A stretch of DNA of 45,672 nucleotides from positions 1 through 45,672 of the forward strand of contig JAUXRI010000321.1 of NCBI GenBank assembly GCA_030681895.1, given 5' to 3'. The notes under the pieces are model-generated. The model did no database searches and was not told the origin of the DNA. It saw only the letters and a list, made by a program, of their open reading frames with translations. The DNA is from Myxococcales bacterium (GTDB lineage Bacteria > Myxococcota > Myxococcia > Myxococcales > Myxococcaceae). This document shows, one piece after another, positions 1-9,264 of this stretch. Each line of letters starts with the position of its first letter. Position 1 is the first letter of the stretch. The translations under genes were made by a program, and so were the position numbers.

Positions 1-214
1 CGGCTGCAGAGCCACCGCCTGCAGAACCACCGCCTGCAGAACCACCGCCTGCAGAACCACCGCCTGCTGAGCCACCGCCTGCTGAGCCACCGCCTCCTGA
101 ACCCCCGTCAGCGGCGCCTGAAGTTCCAGCGTCTTTATCGATCACGACAGGATCGCCACAATTGCATCCTGCGGCGCCAACCACGACGAAAGCGCAGACG
201 AAGGTTCTGAACAT
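1..214 (-). CDS. Lipoprotein with (Gly-Gly-Gly-Ser-Ala)n linker, 5' part only
   Basis: Partial gene running off the left edge; 71 codons are visible from an ATG at 214. The N-terminus MFRTFVCAFVVVGAAGCNCG is a short signal peptide with a lipobox-like AAGC, so lipidation of the Cys at residue 17 is expected. A charged and small-residue stretch follows, then a run of GGGSA pentapeptides encoded by a 15-bp tandem repeat. This anchor-plus-linker layout is common in Myxococcota surface lipoproteins, where the linker separates the lipid anchor from a functional domain. That domain lies outside the window, so no function can be given. The in-frame ATG at 225 would read a different frame and gives no signal peptide. 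Confidence 0.75.
   Translation of the reverse strand, partial: MFRTFVCAFVVVGAAGCNCGDPVVIDKDAGTSGAADGGSGGGGSAGGGSAGGGSAGGGSAGGGSAGGGSAA
4..93. repeat. 15-bp tandem repeat, six units
   Basis: Six head-to-tail units of ctgcagaaccaccgc or close variants (ctgcagagccaccgc, ctgctgagccaccgc), followed by a degenerate seventh. On the minus strand each unit encodes GGGSA inside the lipoprotein gene at 1-214. The unit length is a multiple of three, so copy-number change would alter linker length without frameshift. Confidence 0.9.
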
Positions 215-468
215 AGAGTTCTCATAGCACGCAAAGACCGGGGCTCACGAAGGTCAGGCTCTTGCGCACCTGACAGACTCCTGAAACGCGACGGCTGCAG
301 CGAGAGAGGCCCACAGACCCGTCTTCGCTGCAGCTCGGTACTCCTGAGGCCATCGTGACTGGGTAACGAAGCGGCGGACCGTCAAAGCCAGCCAAAGCGC
401 CCGAGAAAGAACGAGGAGCTCTGCGGCTGTATAGAGATGGTCTCGTCGATGATGGGCCACAGCGCGGA

Positions 469-815
469 TCAGTCCCAATCGTTGAGCACCGGGTCCACCA
501 TCACCTCGGCGCAGCCGAGTCGGCCGCGACAGCCTCTGCACCCGGAACAACGACTCGGCGAGCAAGTGCCGAAACACCTGCGGCTGCGCGGCGGAGACCT
601 GCACGGGGACCGTCACCGTCGGCGATGCCTGCTTCACGCACTGCACGGCGTCGCGCGAGAACACCTCGAGCCGTTCGAACCTCTGCCGTTGACTGTTCTG
701 GGCGGCGGCCCCCGGTTCCTTGCCGGGGTGTGGCCTTCGCGCTTTCGTCGGGGGACCTTGCGCAACGCGTTCGCCACCGCGTTCGCCACCGCGTTGCCTC
801 CGAGGTTGTCTCTCG
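469..815 (-). pseudogene. Frameshifted remnant of a coding sequence
   Basis: No intact gene explains 215-997, but codon bias marks coding pieces in all three minus frames. Around 800-720 one frame reads NAVANALRKVPRRKREG. From about 660 to 520 a second frame reads SRDAVQCVKQASPTVTVPVQ and on to FRHLLAESLFRVQRL with almost every third base G or C. From about 510 to 469 a third frame reads GCAEVMVDPVLND and then stops. Read in order they look like one gene broken by two frameshifts; sequencing error is an alternative. The family is not recognised. I see nothing convincing in 215-468 or 816-997. Confidence 0.4.
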
Positions 816-997
816 ACCGAGCCCGAGAGCCAGTGCACTGCGAGGTTCGGTTCGATTGGCTTCGGCTACGGGGGGAGACGCGACGGGCCTCGCACTCTTC
901 GTCAGCGTGAGCTGTTTCAGCTTACGCGCGCAACGGCACGGCCGGAGAGGAGCGGGGCCGGGCTGTTTCTGTCAGAGCGTGCGTGCCGGCGTTTGCG

Positions 998-2521
998 TCA
1001 GGGCCCCGGCCAGATCAGCTCACCTGAAACATCGTCTCTGATGGCCACTGAAGGAATCATCTCGAGAATGGAGATCGCCTGCTCGAGTGCTGGGAGTTCC
1101 GTTGGCGTGCCCAGACCGCTGTCCGCGACCAGCGACAGCCGTTGCAGTCGACGGATCCAGGCATGTTCGGGAAGTACCTCGAGTACGTGAGGTATGAACC
1201 AGCCCTCGAACGTCACGTTCTCGAGCGGCAGACTCTCTGCGTGTGCCAGGACGCGGTCGACGTCGTCGAGCGAGATCTCGTCATCCGCGCCCCGGTCGAT
1301 GTCGAGATGAAGCGTCGTCAGCTGTGGCAGGTGCATTCTCGTGAGTGGCAGCACTTCGGTGCGCCGACGAATCTTCAGTCGAAGCGAACGGAGGGAAGGG
1401 TGCTTCACGTTTCCCAGCTTCGAAGGTCTGGCGCTCGGCCACTCCTCTTGAAAGGTGGCTGAGAGAGACTCGAGTGAAGGAAGCCCTTTCCAGAGTCTTG
1501 AAACATCACCGACATGAAGAACCCTGCCGTTTCTGTCGATGGGCTCGAGCCTCAGGGCTGTGAGGCTGGGGCCGATGGGTGAGGTGACGAGCGCCTTCAA
1601 CGGCGCGCCGAGAGAGTGTTCAGCCGGGGTTTGGTCCGCTTCGCCGAGGGTCACCGAGCGAATGGTCTGAGCCACCGGCAGCGCGCAGAATGCCCCGAGC
1701 AATTCGGCAAGTGGGGCGTTCGACGGCGCGGAGCTTCGAAACGTGGCGTGGAAGGCAAACCCGTGGCGGAACTCGAGCACGATCGACTGACCGATCGAGG
1801 CCTCGAAGCCCCGAAATACCTGGCCTCGAAGTTCATCAGTCGGTTGGTCGGAGAGCAGCGCGAGCGCGAAGAGGCCCCGCGCATCACCCTCGTTCGCGAG
1901 GGCACGCGCCAGCTCGAGTCCCTCGAGCCTCGTCTCTGGCAGCCGCTCGATGGCTGGAATCGGTCGACGGGCGCTTCTTCCGACCCGTGTGTTCTGGGTG
2001 GTGATGGCCTCAGCGTGTTCCGCAGTCACCACGTAGCCGCGCGCCCGACTTGCGTCGACGTTCCTCCTGACCTCGTCGAGCGCGGCTTCGTGCGACCACA
2101 GCATGAGGGTGCGTGGCCCTCTTGAAGGTGCAGACTCCTGACCGAACGTCACGAAGACGTTCGCCCCCACCACTCGATACTCGTGCCGGTCCTCGGGGCG
2201 TGGGCCTTCCATCACGATTCTGAGGCTGTGTTCGGCCGGAGGGCACTCCACCTCGACAAAACCGTCGACGACGAGTCGACGAACGAGCCGCTCCCAGGCC
2301 TCGCGGGCCGTGTCGGCATCAGGGTGTTCCTTGAGCTTCTCGCTCGGCCGACGCGGCGGCCGCTCAGTTCGAACGAACACCTTGTTGCGGAAGACGCAGG
2401 CTTCGACGCTCTGGTCGACGAACTCGAAGCGACGAAGGCCGACCCGCTCATTCCAACTGTCATCCAGCGCCACCTCCAACGGCCTGAGACCCACCGGAGC
2501 GGCCAGGCCTTGTTGGGTCAT
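998..2521 (-). CDS. Degenerate WGR-like domain plus leucine-rich region protein
   Basis: 507 residues from ATG 2521, eight bases after the ettA stop, so it is probably co-transcribed with ettA. A longer frame exists upstream, but its first 39 residues are ettA in another frame. Residues about 25-95 (RRFEFVDQSVEACVFRNK, then EAWERLVRRLVVDGF) follow the WGR pattern of the genuine WGR protein at 5796, but the W-G-R core is lost. The middle is unassigned. Residues about 280-490 contain repeated L-x-x-L-x-L patterns (PSLRSLRLKI, PQLTTLHLDI, RLQRLSL) typical of leucine-rich-repeat proteins that accompany TIGR02996 and WGR domains in Myxococcota. No signal peptide or membrane segment is visible. Function unknown; a protein-interaction role is inferred. 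Confidence 0.75.
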   Translation of the reverse strand: MTQQGLAAPVGLRPLEVALDDSWNERVGLRRFEFVDQSVEACVFRNKVFVRTERPPRRPSEKLKEHPDADTAREAWERLVRRLVVDGFVEVECPPAEHSLRIVMEGPRPEDRHEYRVVGANVFVTFGQESAPSRGPRTLMLWSHEAALDEVRRNVDASRARGYVVTAEHAEAITTQNTRVGRSARRPIPAIERLPETRLEGLELARALANEGDARGLFALALLSDQPTDELRGQVFRGFEASIGQSIVLEFRHGFAFHATFRSSAPSNAPLAELLGAFCALPVAQTIRSVTLGEADQTPAEHSLGAPLKALVTSPIGPSLTALRLEPIDRNGRVLHVGDVSRLWKGLPSLESLSATFQEEWPSARPSKLGNVKHPSLRSLRLKIRRRTEVLPLTRMHLPQLTTLHLDIDRGADDEISLDDVDRVLAHAESLPLENVTFEGWFIPHVLEVLPEHAWIRRLQRLSLVADSGLGTPTELPALEQAISILEMIPSVAIRDDVSGELIWPGP

Positions 2522-2529
2522 GACCAGAC

Positions 2530-4206
<1,677 letters not shown>

Positions 4207-4266
4207 GTGCGGCACGTAGTCTGCTCATGCGAGCGAGGCAACGCGCCCGTGCGCCCTCTTCCGCGT

Positions 4267-4641
4267 TCAGCGCGTCGAAGGCCCGTGCGTCGAGACGTCT
4301 GCGCCGGGGAGCCGCACGAGGTCTTCGACCGACCAGTCGGTGGGGCGCGTCGCTTCGAACTTCACCGGGTCGAGGTCGGCCACCACGAAGGTCACCGTGG
4401 TCTGGTGCGCGAACCGATAGATGCCGCTGCGGGTGCCCAGCTCTGCCAGCGTGCGCGCGGTCTCTCCGCTGTGCAGCCGCCCGTGGTCATCGAAGCTGAC
4501 CCCGCCAGAGAAGTGCTTCGAGCTCCACGTCATCGACTGGTGGTCCGCGCGAAACATCTCGCACACCGGCGCCCACCTTCCCTCGGGCCAGACGATGGCG
4601 ATGGCGCAGTCGACGTCGGGCTCCTGCTTCTCGGTGTCCAT
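4267..4641 (-). CDS. Conserved-looking hypothetical protein, 124 aa
   Basis: ATG at 4641 is preceded by a good ribosome-binding sequence (acgagg, five bases away). Codon bias is strong throughout. The product is soluble, without signal peptide or membrane helix, and has alternating strand-like segments (CAIAIVWPEGRW, TTVTFVVADLDPVKFEAT). I do not recognise a family. It ends 60 bases upstream of ettA on the same strand and may share its transcript. Confidence 0.65.
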   Translation of the reverse strand: MDTEKQEPDVDCAIAIVWPEGRWAPVCEMFRADHQSMTWSSKHFSGGVSFDDHGRLHSGETARTLAELGTRSGIYRFAHQTTVTFVVADLDPVKFEATRPTDWSVEDLVRLPGADVSTHGPSTR

Positions 4642-4814
4642 GAGCGACCTCGTGGCGAAGGGCCCTGCGTTGACGGCCGCTGATCAGCTCCATTCACGGC
4701 GAACGTTGGTACCGCGGGCCGGCGCTCACATTCTCCGAAGCCGCGTGTGGGCGCGACGGCGACCTGCGCCGACAGCTCCGTGGGCCGATGACGCCCGGGC
4801 TTCGCGCCAACGGC

Positions 4815-4820
4815 TACGCT
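4815..4820 (+). promoter_or_regulatory. Putative -10 box of a leaderless DegV-gene transcript
   Basis: TACGCT in ggcTACGCTctggcgcccATG, nine bases before the ATG at 4830, with no Shine-Dalgarno between. The position suggests transcription starting at or just before the start codon. Confidence 0.4.
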
Positions 4821-4829
4821 CTGGCGCCC

Positions 4830-5729
4830 ATGCGAATCCTCACGAACCCCGGGTCGAACCTCGGCGACGAGCTCTCGCACACACTCGACGTCGACCTGAC
4901 GCCACAGAAGATCGTCGTCGACGGCATCTCGCACGACACCCGCAACGCGCTCGACCTTTCGACCGTCGACAAGTGGGTGAAGACCGCGTCGAGGCACCCT
5001 TCGGTGCAAGGTACCACCGAGGCCGAGTTCGTCGACCACTACACCCGGCTCGTCGCGAAGGACCCCGACGTGCTCACGGTGATGACGTCGCGGCAGATCA
5101 TCGGCTCGCATGACGCCGCGGTGGCTGCCGTGCAGAAGCTCAAGGCGTCTGCCGACCCGAAGCTCGCCGCCGCGCGCATCGAGGTGGTGGACACGACGGT
5201 CACCGACGTCGGGGCCGGGCTCGTCACACTCGCCGCCGTGCAGTGGCGCAGCGCCGGCCTTCCACTCGACGTCGTCGCGGCGGGCTGTCGCGCCTTCGTG
5301 CAGGCGGGCCGGAGCGTCATCACCGTGGCGACGCTCGACAACCTCATCAAGGGCGGCCGCGCCTCGTTCCTTCAAGGGTGGGTCGGCAACTTCCTCAACG
5401 TGCGCCCGCTGTTGAGCTTCGAGGCCGGCAAGCCGGTGTCGGTGGGCCGCGTGAGCGCCAGCGGCGACATGGCCAAGCGGGTCGACGAGTGGCTGGCTGA
5501 CCGCGTCGACTCGAAGCAGCGGGTGTGGGTCGGTATCGCGCACGGCGACGTCGAGCCCCTCGCGAAGCAGGCGCTGGCGCTCCTGAAGGAGCGGTACACC
5601 GTCGAGTTCGCGATGGTGCGGCCGTTGTCGCCCAGCATCTACCTGCACGTCGGGCGGGGCAGCATGGCCGTCTTCGTTCACCGGCTCGAGAAGCTGCCGC
5701 ACCCGCTGACGCCGCCAAAGGTGGCCTGA
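4830..5729 (+). CDS. DegV family protein (fatty-acid-binding fold)
   Basis: 299 residues from ATG 4830 (MRILTNPGSNL). An upstream in-frame ATG at 4788 would add 14 residues lying over the putative promoter, so it is disfavoured. The N-terminal half has the DegV pattern: an early Asx-rich strand, a T-S-x-x-x-G-S fatty-acid-contact motif (LTVMTSRQIIGSHDAA) and VVDTTVTDVGAGLVTLAA. The second half has the family signature TLDNLIKGGRAS with the following LNVRPLLSFEAGKPV. DegV/FakB proteins bind a single fatty acid and, in Firmicutes, present it to the kinase FakA. No fakA-like gene is nearby, so the partner here is unknown. Cytoplasmic. Confidence 0.88.
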   Translation: MRILTNPGSNLGDELSHTLDVDLTPQKIVVDGISHDTRNALDLSTVDKWVKTASRHPSVQGTTEAEFVDHYTRLVAKDPDVLTVMTSRQIIGSHDAAVAAVQKLKASADPKLAAARIEVVDTTVTDVGAGLVTLAAVQWRSAGLPLDVVAAGCRAFVQAGRSVITVATLDNLIKGGRASFLQGWVGNFLNVRPLLSFEAGKPVSVGRVSASGDMAKRVDEWLADRVDSKQRVWVGIAHGDVEPLAKQALALLKERYTVEFAMVRPLSPSIYLHVGRGSMAVFVHRLEKLPHPLTPPKVA

Positions 5730-5795
5730 GAATCGAGTCGACGCACGAAACAGCCCGTGCTCGCATCCTCCGCGCTGTTGACCCGGAGGGGACCC

Positions 5796-6980
5796 ATGTC
5801 GAAGCGATATTTCGAGTTCAGCGAAGGCACGTCGAACAAGTTCTGGGAAGTCTGGCTCGAGGGCGTCGAGGTGCACACGCGCTACGGGAAGATTGGCACT
5901 GAGGGTCAGCGCACGTTGAAGGACGAAGGCTCGGCCGAGAAGGCGCAGAAGCTCTTCGACAAGCTCGTTCGTGAGAAGACCGGTAAAGGCTACGAAGAGA
6001 AGGCTGGCGCAGGCGGTGCGGCTCCAGCTGCGAAGGCTGAGAAGGCTGCTGCGCCGTCGAAGGGCGGCGACTTCAAAGCCGCGTGGAAGGTGCTCGAGAC
6101 CGCGAAGGACCTGCCGGCCGCGCTCGAGGCCCATCTCTCATTCCTCTGCGACACCGCTGGGTGCAAGCCGCTCCTCAAGAAGCTGTGCGCGACGGCCACG
6201 AGCGCGAAGGCGGGTGATCAGCTCACCGTCGTCTTCACCTCGCCGGACGGCACCGAGTTCGAAGGCACCGAGTGGACGCTCGAGGCCTCGCCTCCGTACA
6301 CCGGCCCGTTCGACAAGCTCGTGCCGAAGTCGCATCAGCGCTTCTCGCAGCACCACAACGGCATGAGCCTCGAAGGGCTCGACGTGCCGCTCGGCTTCGT
6401 AGGCGTCAGCGACGATGGGTCGCTCACGGGGAGCGCGTTCGAATCAGAGTGGCTCGAAGAGGGCGAGCCCGAGATCTACGAGAAGTTCCAGGAGAAGGAC
6501 CTGCCCATCGTCGACCCCATCGGCCACCACCAGGACTTCGTGCTCTACAACTTCCTGAAGAAGACGAAGCTGGGCGAGCCGGTGCTCCAGTACATGTCGC
6601 ACGAAGGTGGCGGCCTCGATGCGCCGTACGACACCTCACTCGGCATCACCGGCGTCTTCCTTCGGCTGCTCGCCAGCGACGTGCTCGGTGACCGCGACCT
6701 CGAGAAGAAGGAGGGCGAGTCGGGTGACGATGGCGACGACGACGACGAGGGTGGGAGCGAGGCCAGCGAAGGCGCGCGCCGGTTCGAGTTCAGCGAAGAC
6801 GGCTCGAACAAGTTCTGGGAGATCAGCGTCGACGGCGCCACGCACACCGTGCGCTACGGGAAGATCGGCACCGACGGGCAGTCGAAGACGAAGGAGTTCG
6901 ACGACGACGAAGCCGCGGCCGCAGACGCCGAGAAGCTGATCAAGGAGAAGACGAAGAAGGGGTACGCCGAGGTTGAATGA
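5796..6980 (+). CDS. Protein with two WGR domains flanking an unassigned core
   Basis: 394 residues from ATG 5796, behind a strong Shine-Dalgarno (ggaggggaccc ATG). Residues 1-75 are a WGR domain: RYFEFSEGTSNKFWEVWLEG, then RYGKIGTEGQRTLK and a helix EKAQKLFDKLVREKTGKGY. Residues about 320-394 are a second WGR domain with almost the same motif order (RFEFSEDGSNKFWEISVDG, RYGKIGTDGQSKTK, EKLIKEKTKKGY). An acidic Gly/Asp linker (DDGDDDDEGG) precedes the second copy. The central 230 residues contain patterns such as GFVGVSDDGSLTGSAF and DPIGHHQDFVLYNF that vaguely recall SUKH/Smi1-type folds, but this is a guess. In PARPs WGR binds nucleic acid; its bacterial role is uncertain. The stop overlaps the next gene. 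Confidence 0.9.
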   Translation: MSKRYFEFSEGTSNKFWEVWLEGVEVHTRYGKIGTEGQRTLKDEGSAEKAQKLFDKLVREKTGKGYEEKAGAGGAAPAAKAEKAAAPSKGGDFKAAWKVLETAKDLPAALEAHLSFLCDTAGCKPLLKKLCATATSAKAGDQLTVVFTSPDGTEFEGTEWTLEASPPYTGPFDKLVPKSHQRFSQHHNGMSLEGLDVPLGFVGVSDDGSLTGSAFESEWLEEGEPEIYEKFQEKDLPIVDPIGHHQDFVLYNFLKKTKLGEPVLQYMSHEGGGLDAPYDTSLGITGVFLRLLASDVLGDRDLEKKEGESGDDGDDDDEGGSEASEGARRFEFSEDGSNKFWEISVDGATHTVRYGKIGTDGQSKTKEFDDDEAAAADAEKLIKEKTKKGYAEVE

Positions 6981-7725
6981 GCTGCTGCGCCGGGTGCTCG
7001 ACGCTCCCGACGACGACGGAGCGCGGCTCGTGTACGCCGACTGGTTGCAGGAGCGCGCGGACCCGCGAGGCGAGCTGATCATTCTTCAGCTGAAGAAGCG
7101 CACTGCGCCGCTGTCGCTCGATGAAGCAGAGCGAGAGGCGGCGCTCATCGAGGCGCACGCCGATGCGTGGCAGGGCCGGCTCGGGAGCATCACGCAGTTC
7201 GTCGAGTTCGAAGGCGGCTTCCTGCACGGGTGCTCGCTGCGGGAGGTGCCCGTCTGGGCCTCACGGCAGCCCGAGTGGCGCACCGTCCGGCACCTGGGCG
7301 TGCAGCGTGACGCGCGGTTCCTCGGCGCGTTGCTGGAGAGTGAAATGCTCTCGCGGCTCACGTCGTTGCGCATCAGCGACGAGTGCGTTGGTCCGGTGGT
7401 CGAGCACGCGCCTGACGGGTTGAAGACGCTCGTCATCGATGGCAGCCGGTTCGATGTGGCGGCACTCTTCGCCAGCGCTCGGCTCGCGAACGTGACGCAC
7501 GTCGAGCTCAGAGAGGTGCGGCAGAAGCTCGTCTTCGAACGCGACACAGGCGCGAGGTGGAAGCTCCATGTCTCGTTGAAGCCGTCGCCCTGGGCGCACG
7601 AGAAGAAATACGTGTCGAAGGCCCTGAGCGCGCTGCCGCCGGCCTTGCTGTCGGAGCTCACGGTGACGCCTGCCGAGCGCCTCTCCCAGGTGAAGAAGGT
7701 CGTCGGCGCGGCGCTCGGTCGCTGA
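6973..7725 (+). CDS. TIGR02996 domain protein with leucine-rich-like tail
   Basis: 250 residues. The start is a TTG at 6973 inside the 3' end of the WGR gene (8-bp overlap), implying translational coupling. Residues 1-42 (MNELLRRVLDAPDDDGARLV, then YADWLQERADPRGELIILQ) match the TIGR02996 'repeat-companion' motif, with its D-x-x-x-R-L-x-Y-A-D-W-L core. The rest has LRR-like strands (LTSLRI, LKTLVIDGSRF, VTHVELREV). No signal peptide. TIGR02996 proteins are abundant in Myxococcota and Planctomycetes and usually accompany LRR or WGR modules. Function is unknown, but the overlap argues for a joint role with the double-WGR protein. Confidence 0.85.
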   Translation: MNELLRRVLDAPDDDGARLVYADWLQERADPRGELIILQLKKRTAPLSLDEAEREAALIEAHADAWQGRLGSITQFVEFEGGFLHGCSLREVPVWASRQPEWRTVRHLGVQRDARFLGALLESEMLSRLTSLRISDECVGPVVEHAPDGLKTLVIDGSRFDVAALFASARLANVTHVELREVRQKLVFERDTGARWKLHVSLKPSPWAHEKKYVSKALSALPPALLSELTVTPAERLSQVKKVVGAALGR

Positions 7726-7753
7726 AGCTCGCGACGCGAAGTCCGTGACGCGG

Positions 7754-7759
7754 CACACT
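7754..7759 (+). promoter_or_regulatory. Putative -10 box before the hydrolase gene
   Basis: CACACT in cggCACACTggccagGTG, six bases before the GTG at 7766, again without a Shine-Dalgarno. It argues for the 7766 start over the upstream GTG at 7745. Confidence 0.3.
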
Positions 7760-7765
7760 GGCCAG

Positions 7766-8701
7766 GTGATCACCGAACACGACGTCGTCATCGATGGCGT
7801 TCGCCTCCACTACGCCGTCGCCGGTGACGGGCCGCCCGTGGTGCTGGTGCCTGGCCAGTCCTTCCCCTGGCAGAGCTACCAGAAGGTGATGCCCGCGCTG
7901 GCGAAGGCCCACCGCGTCTACGCGCTCGACGTGCGTGGCCACGGGAAGAGCGAACACACGCCGGGCCAGTACACCTTCGGCCGCTGCGGGAAGGACCTCG
8001 TCGCCTTCTTGAAGGACGTCGTTCGCGCGCCTGCGCTGCTCAGCGGCAACTCGTCGGGTGGGCTCATCTGTCTGTGGGCCGCGGCGAACGCGCCGGACCT
8101 CGTGCGTGGCGTGCTCCTCGAAGACCCGCCGCTCTTCTCGGCCGAGTGGCCCCGCATGCGTGACGATACCTGGGTGCACGACTTCTTCACGCACGTGGTG
8201 GCGACGCTCCCCGACCTCGCCGGTTTCTTCGCGACGCTGAAGGTGCCGACGAAGCCCGGCAAGAAGCTCATCTCGTTTCCGCGCCCGCTCGCGTGGCTGC
8301 TCGGCGGCGCGATTCGACGGCACCAACGCGCGAAGCCCGGTCAGCCCGTCGACCTCGGGTGGTTGCCGATGCACGTGCGCCTCTTCGTGCGGGGCCTGTC
8401 TGAGTACGACGTCGGCTTCACGCAGGCGTGCGTCGACGGCTCCATCTGCGACATGGACCACGGCGACTGTCTGACGCGCACGGGCTGTCCGGTGGTGCTG
8501 CTGCAGGCGTCGTCGTTCTACGACCCGGCGCTCGGCCTCGTCGGCGCGATGGACGACGCCGACGTCGCGCGGGCGAGGTCGCTCAAGCCCGGGCTCGTCG
8601 TCGAGTCGTGGCCGAAGCCGCACGTCGTGCACCTCGCCGCCCCGAAGGAGTGGCTGGCGCTCCTTGCTCGCCTGGAAGGCATGGCGGCTCAGACGTCGTG
8701 A
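7766..8701 (+). CDS. Alpha/beta hydrolase family protein
   Basis: 311 residues from GTG 7766; GTG 7745 would add seven. The fold is clear: strand GVRLHYAVAGDGPPVVLVPG, then LDVRGHGKS, the nucleophile elbow LLSGNSSGGLICLW (G-x-S-x-G with Ser in GNSSG), and a late acid/His region ending in KPHVVHLAAPKEW, where the second His is the likely catalytic base. A cap domain lies at about residues 130-230. There is no signal peptide, so it is cytoplasmic. Substrate cannot be predicted; esterases, epoxide hydrolases and C-C hydrolases share this layout. It is convergent with the gene ending at 8720. Confidence 0.85.
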   Translation: MITEHDVVIDGVRLHYAVAGDGPPVVLVPGQSFPWQSYQKVMPALAKAHRVYALDVRGHGKSEHTPGQYTFGRCGKDLVAFLKDVVRAPALLSGNSSGGLICLWAAANAPDLVRGVLLEDPPLFSAEWPRMRDDTWVHDFFTHVVATLPDLAGFFATLKVPTKPGKKLISFPRPLAWLLGGAIRRHQRAKPGQPVDLGWLPMHVRLFVRGLSEYDVGFTQACVDGSICDMDHGDCLTRTGCPVVLLQASSFYDPALGLVGAMDDADVARARSLKPGLVVESWPKPHVVHLAAPKEWLALLARLEGMAAQTS

Positions 8702-8719
8702 CCGCGTCGGCTGAACGCT

Positions 8720-9259
8720 TCACAGGCCTCGCGGGTGTGACGACCGCCACGGACCAAACGCCTCAGAGAGTCTCCGCAGGAGAGACGAGTCGAACGAGAA
8801 CCCATCTGCGCCCCCGTCGTACGGAATGAACACGCACTCCGTCAGCTCCGAGAGGAACGCGAGGTGTGCTTCCTGATCGTCCGAGATCGCGAGGAGCAGC
8901 GAGCGCAACGCCGCCGCGTCCCACGTCGTGTGCGTCATCCAGGAATCCCAGACCTCGTCGCCATCCTCGACCACTCGATGAATCGGTGCCCAGACCTTCC
9001 CGGGCATCAGCGCGTCGGAGCGTGCGGAGCCGTTGAAGCGCGACTGAATCACCACGCACGGGGCGCGCTCTCCGAGCAGCGCAGTGCCAAAGCGCGAATA
9101 CCGATCGAGAACCGTCTCACGCTCGGCGTCGGTTTCGGCGTAGCGCTTCGACTCAGGCAGCGCGTGAATTCTCAGCCAACACTGCGGGAAGGCCGCGCGC
9201 ATCAGATGCGCCACCGGAAATGCCTCGCAGAATGGCTGTTCGAACCAGCGGCTCGTCAT
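8720..9259 (-). CDS. DUF3885-like hypothetical protein
   Basis: 179 residues from ATG 9259, five bases after the kelch gene stop, so it is the second gene of a two-gene operon. The longer upstream frame is the kelch gene in another frame. The sequence has a proline/leucine N-terminal region (PQCWLRIHALPESKRYAET), a central acidic helix (AERETVLDRYSRFGTALLGE) and a terminal VFIPYDGGADGFSF. This order resembles DUF3885 proteins, which I suggest only tentatively. No signal peptide. Confidence 0.7.
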   Translation of the reverse strand: MTSRWFEQPFCEAFPVAHLMRAAFPQCWLRIHALPESKRYAETDAERETVLDRYSRFGTALLGERAPCVVIQSRFNGSARSDALMPGKVWAPIHRVVEDGDEVWDSWMTHTTWDAAALRSLLLAISDDQEAHLAFLSELTECVFIPYDGGADGFSFDSSLLRRLSEAFGPWRSSHPRGL

Positions 9260-9264
9260 GGCGC

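Noticed and set aside
4..93. Regular short repeats considered as a CRISPR array
   Set aside because: Units are 15 bp, contiguous, without spacers, and encode GGGSA in frame.
4530..6134. 534-codon open frame on the minus strand
   Set aside because: It lies across the DegV gene and the WGR gene on the opposite strand. Composition is Arg/His/Val-rich, with no motif; long antisense frames are expected at this GC.
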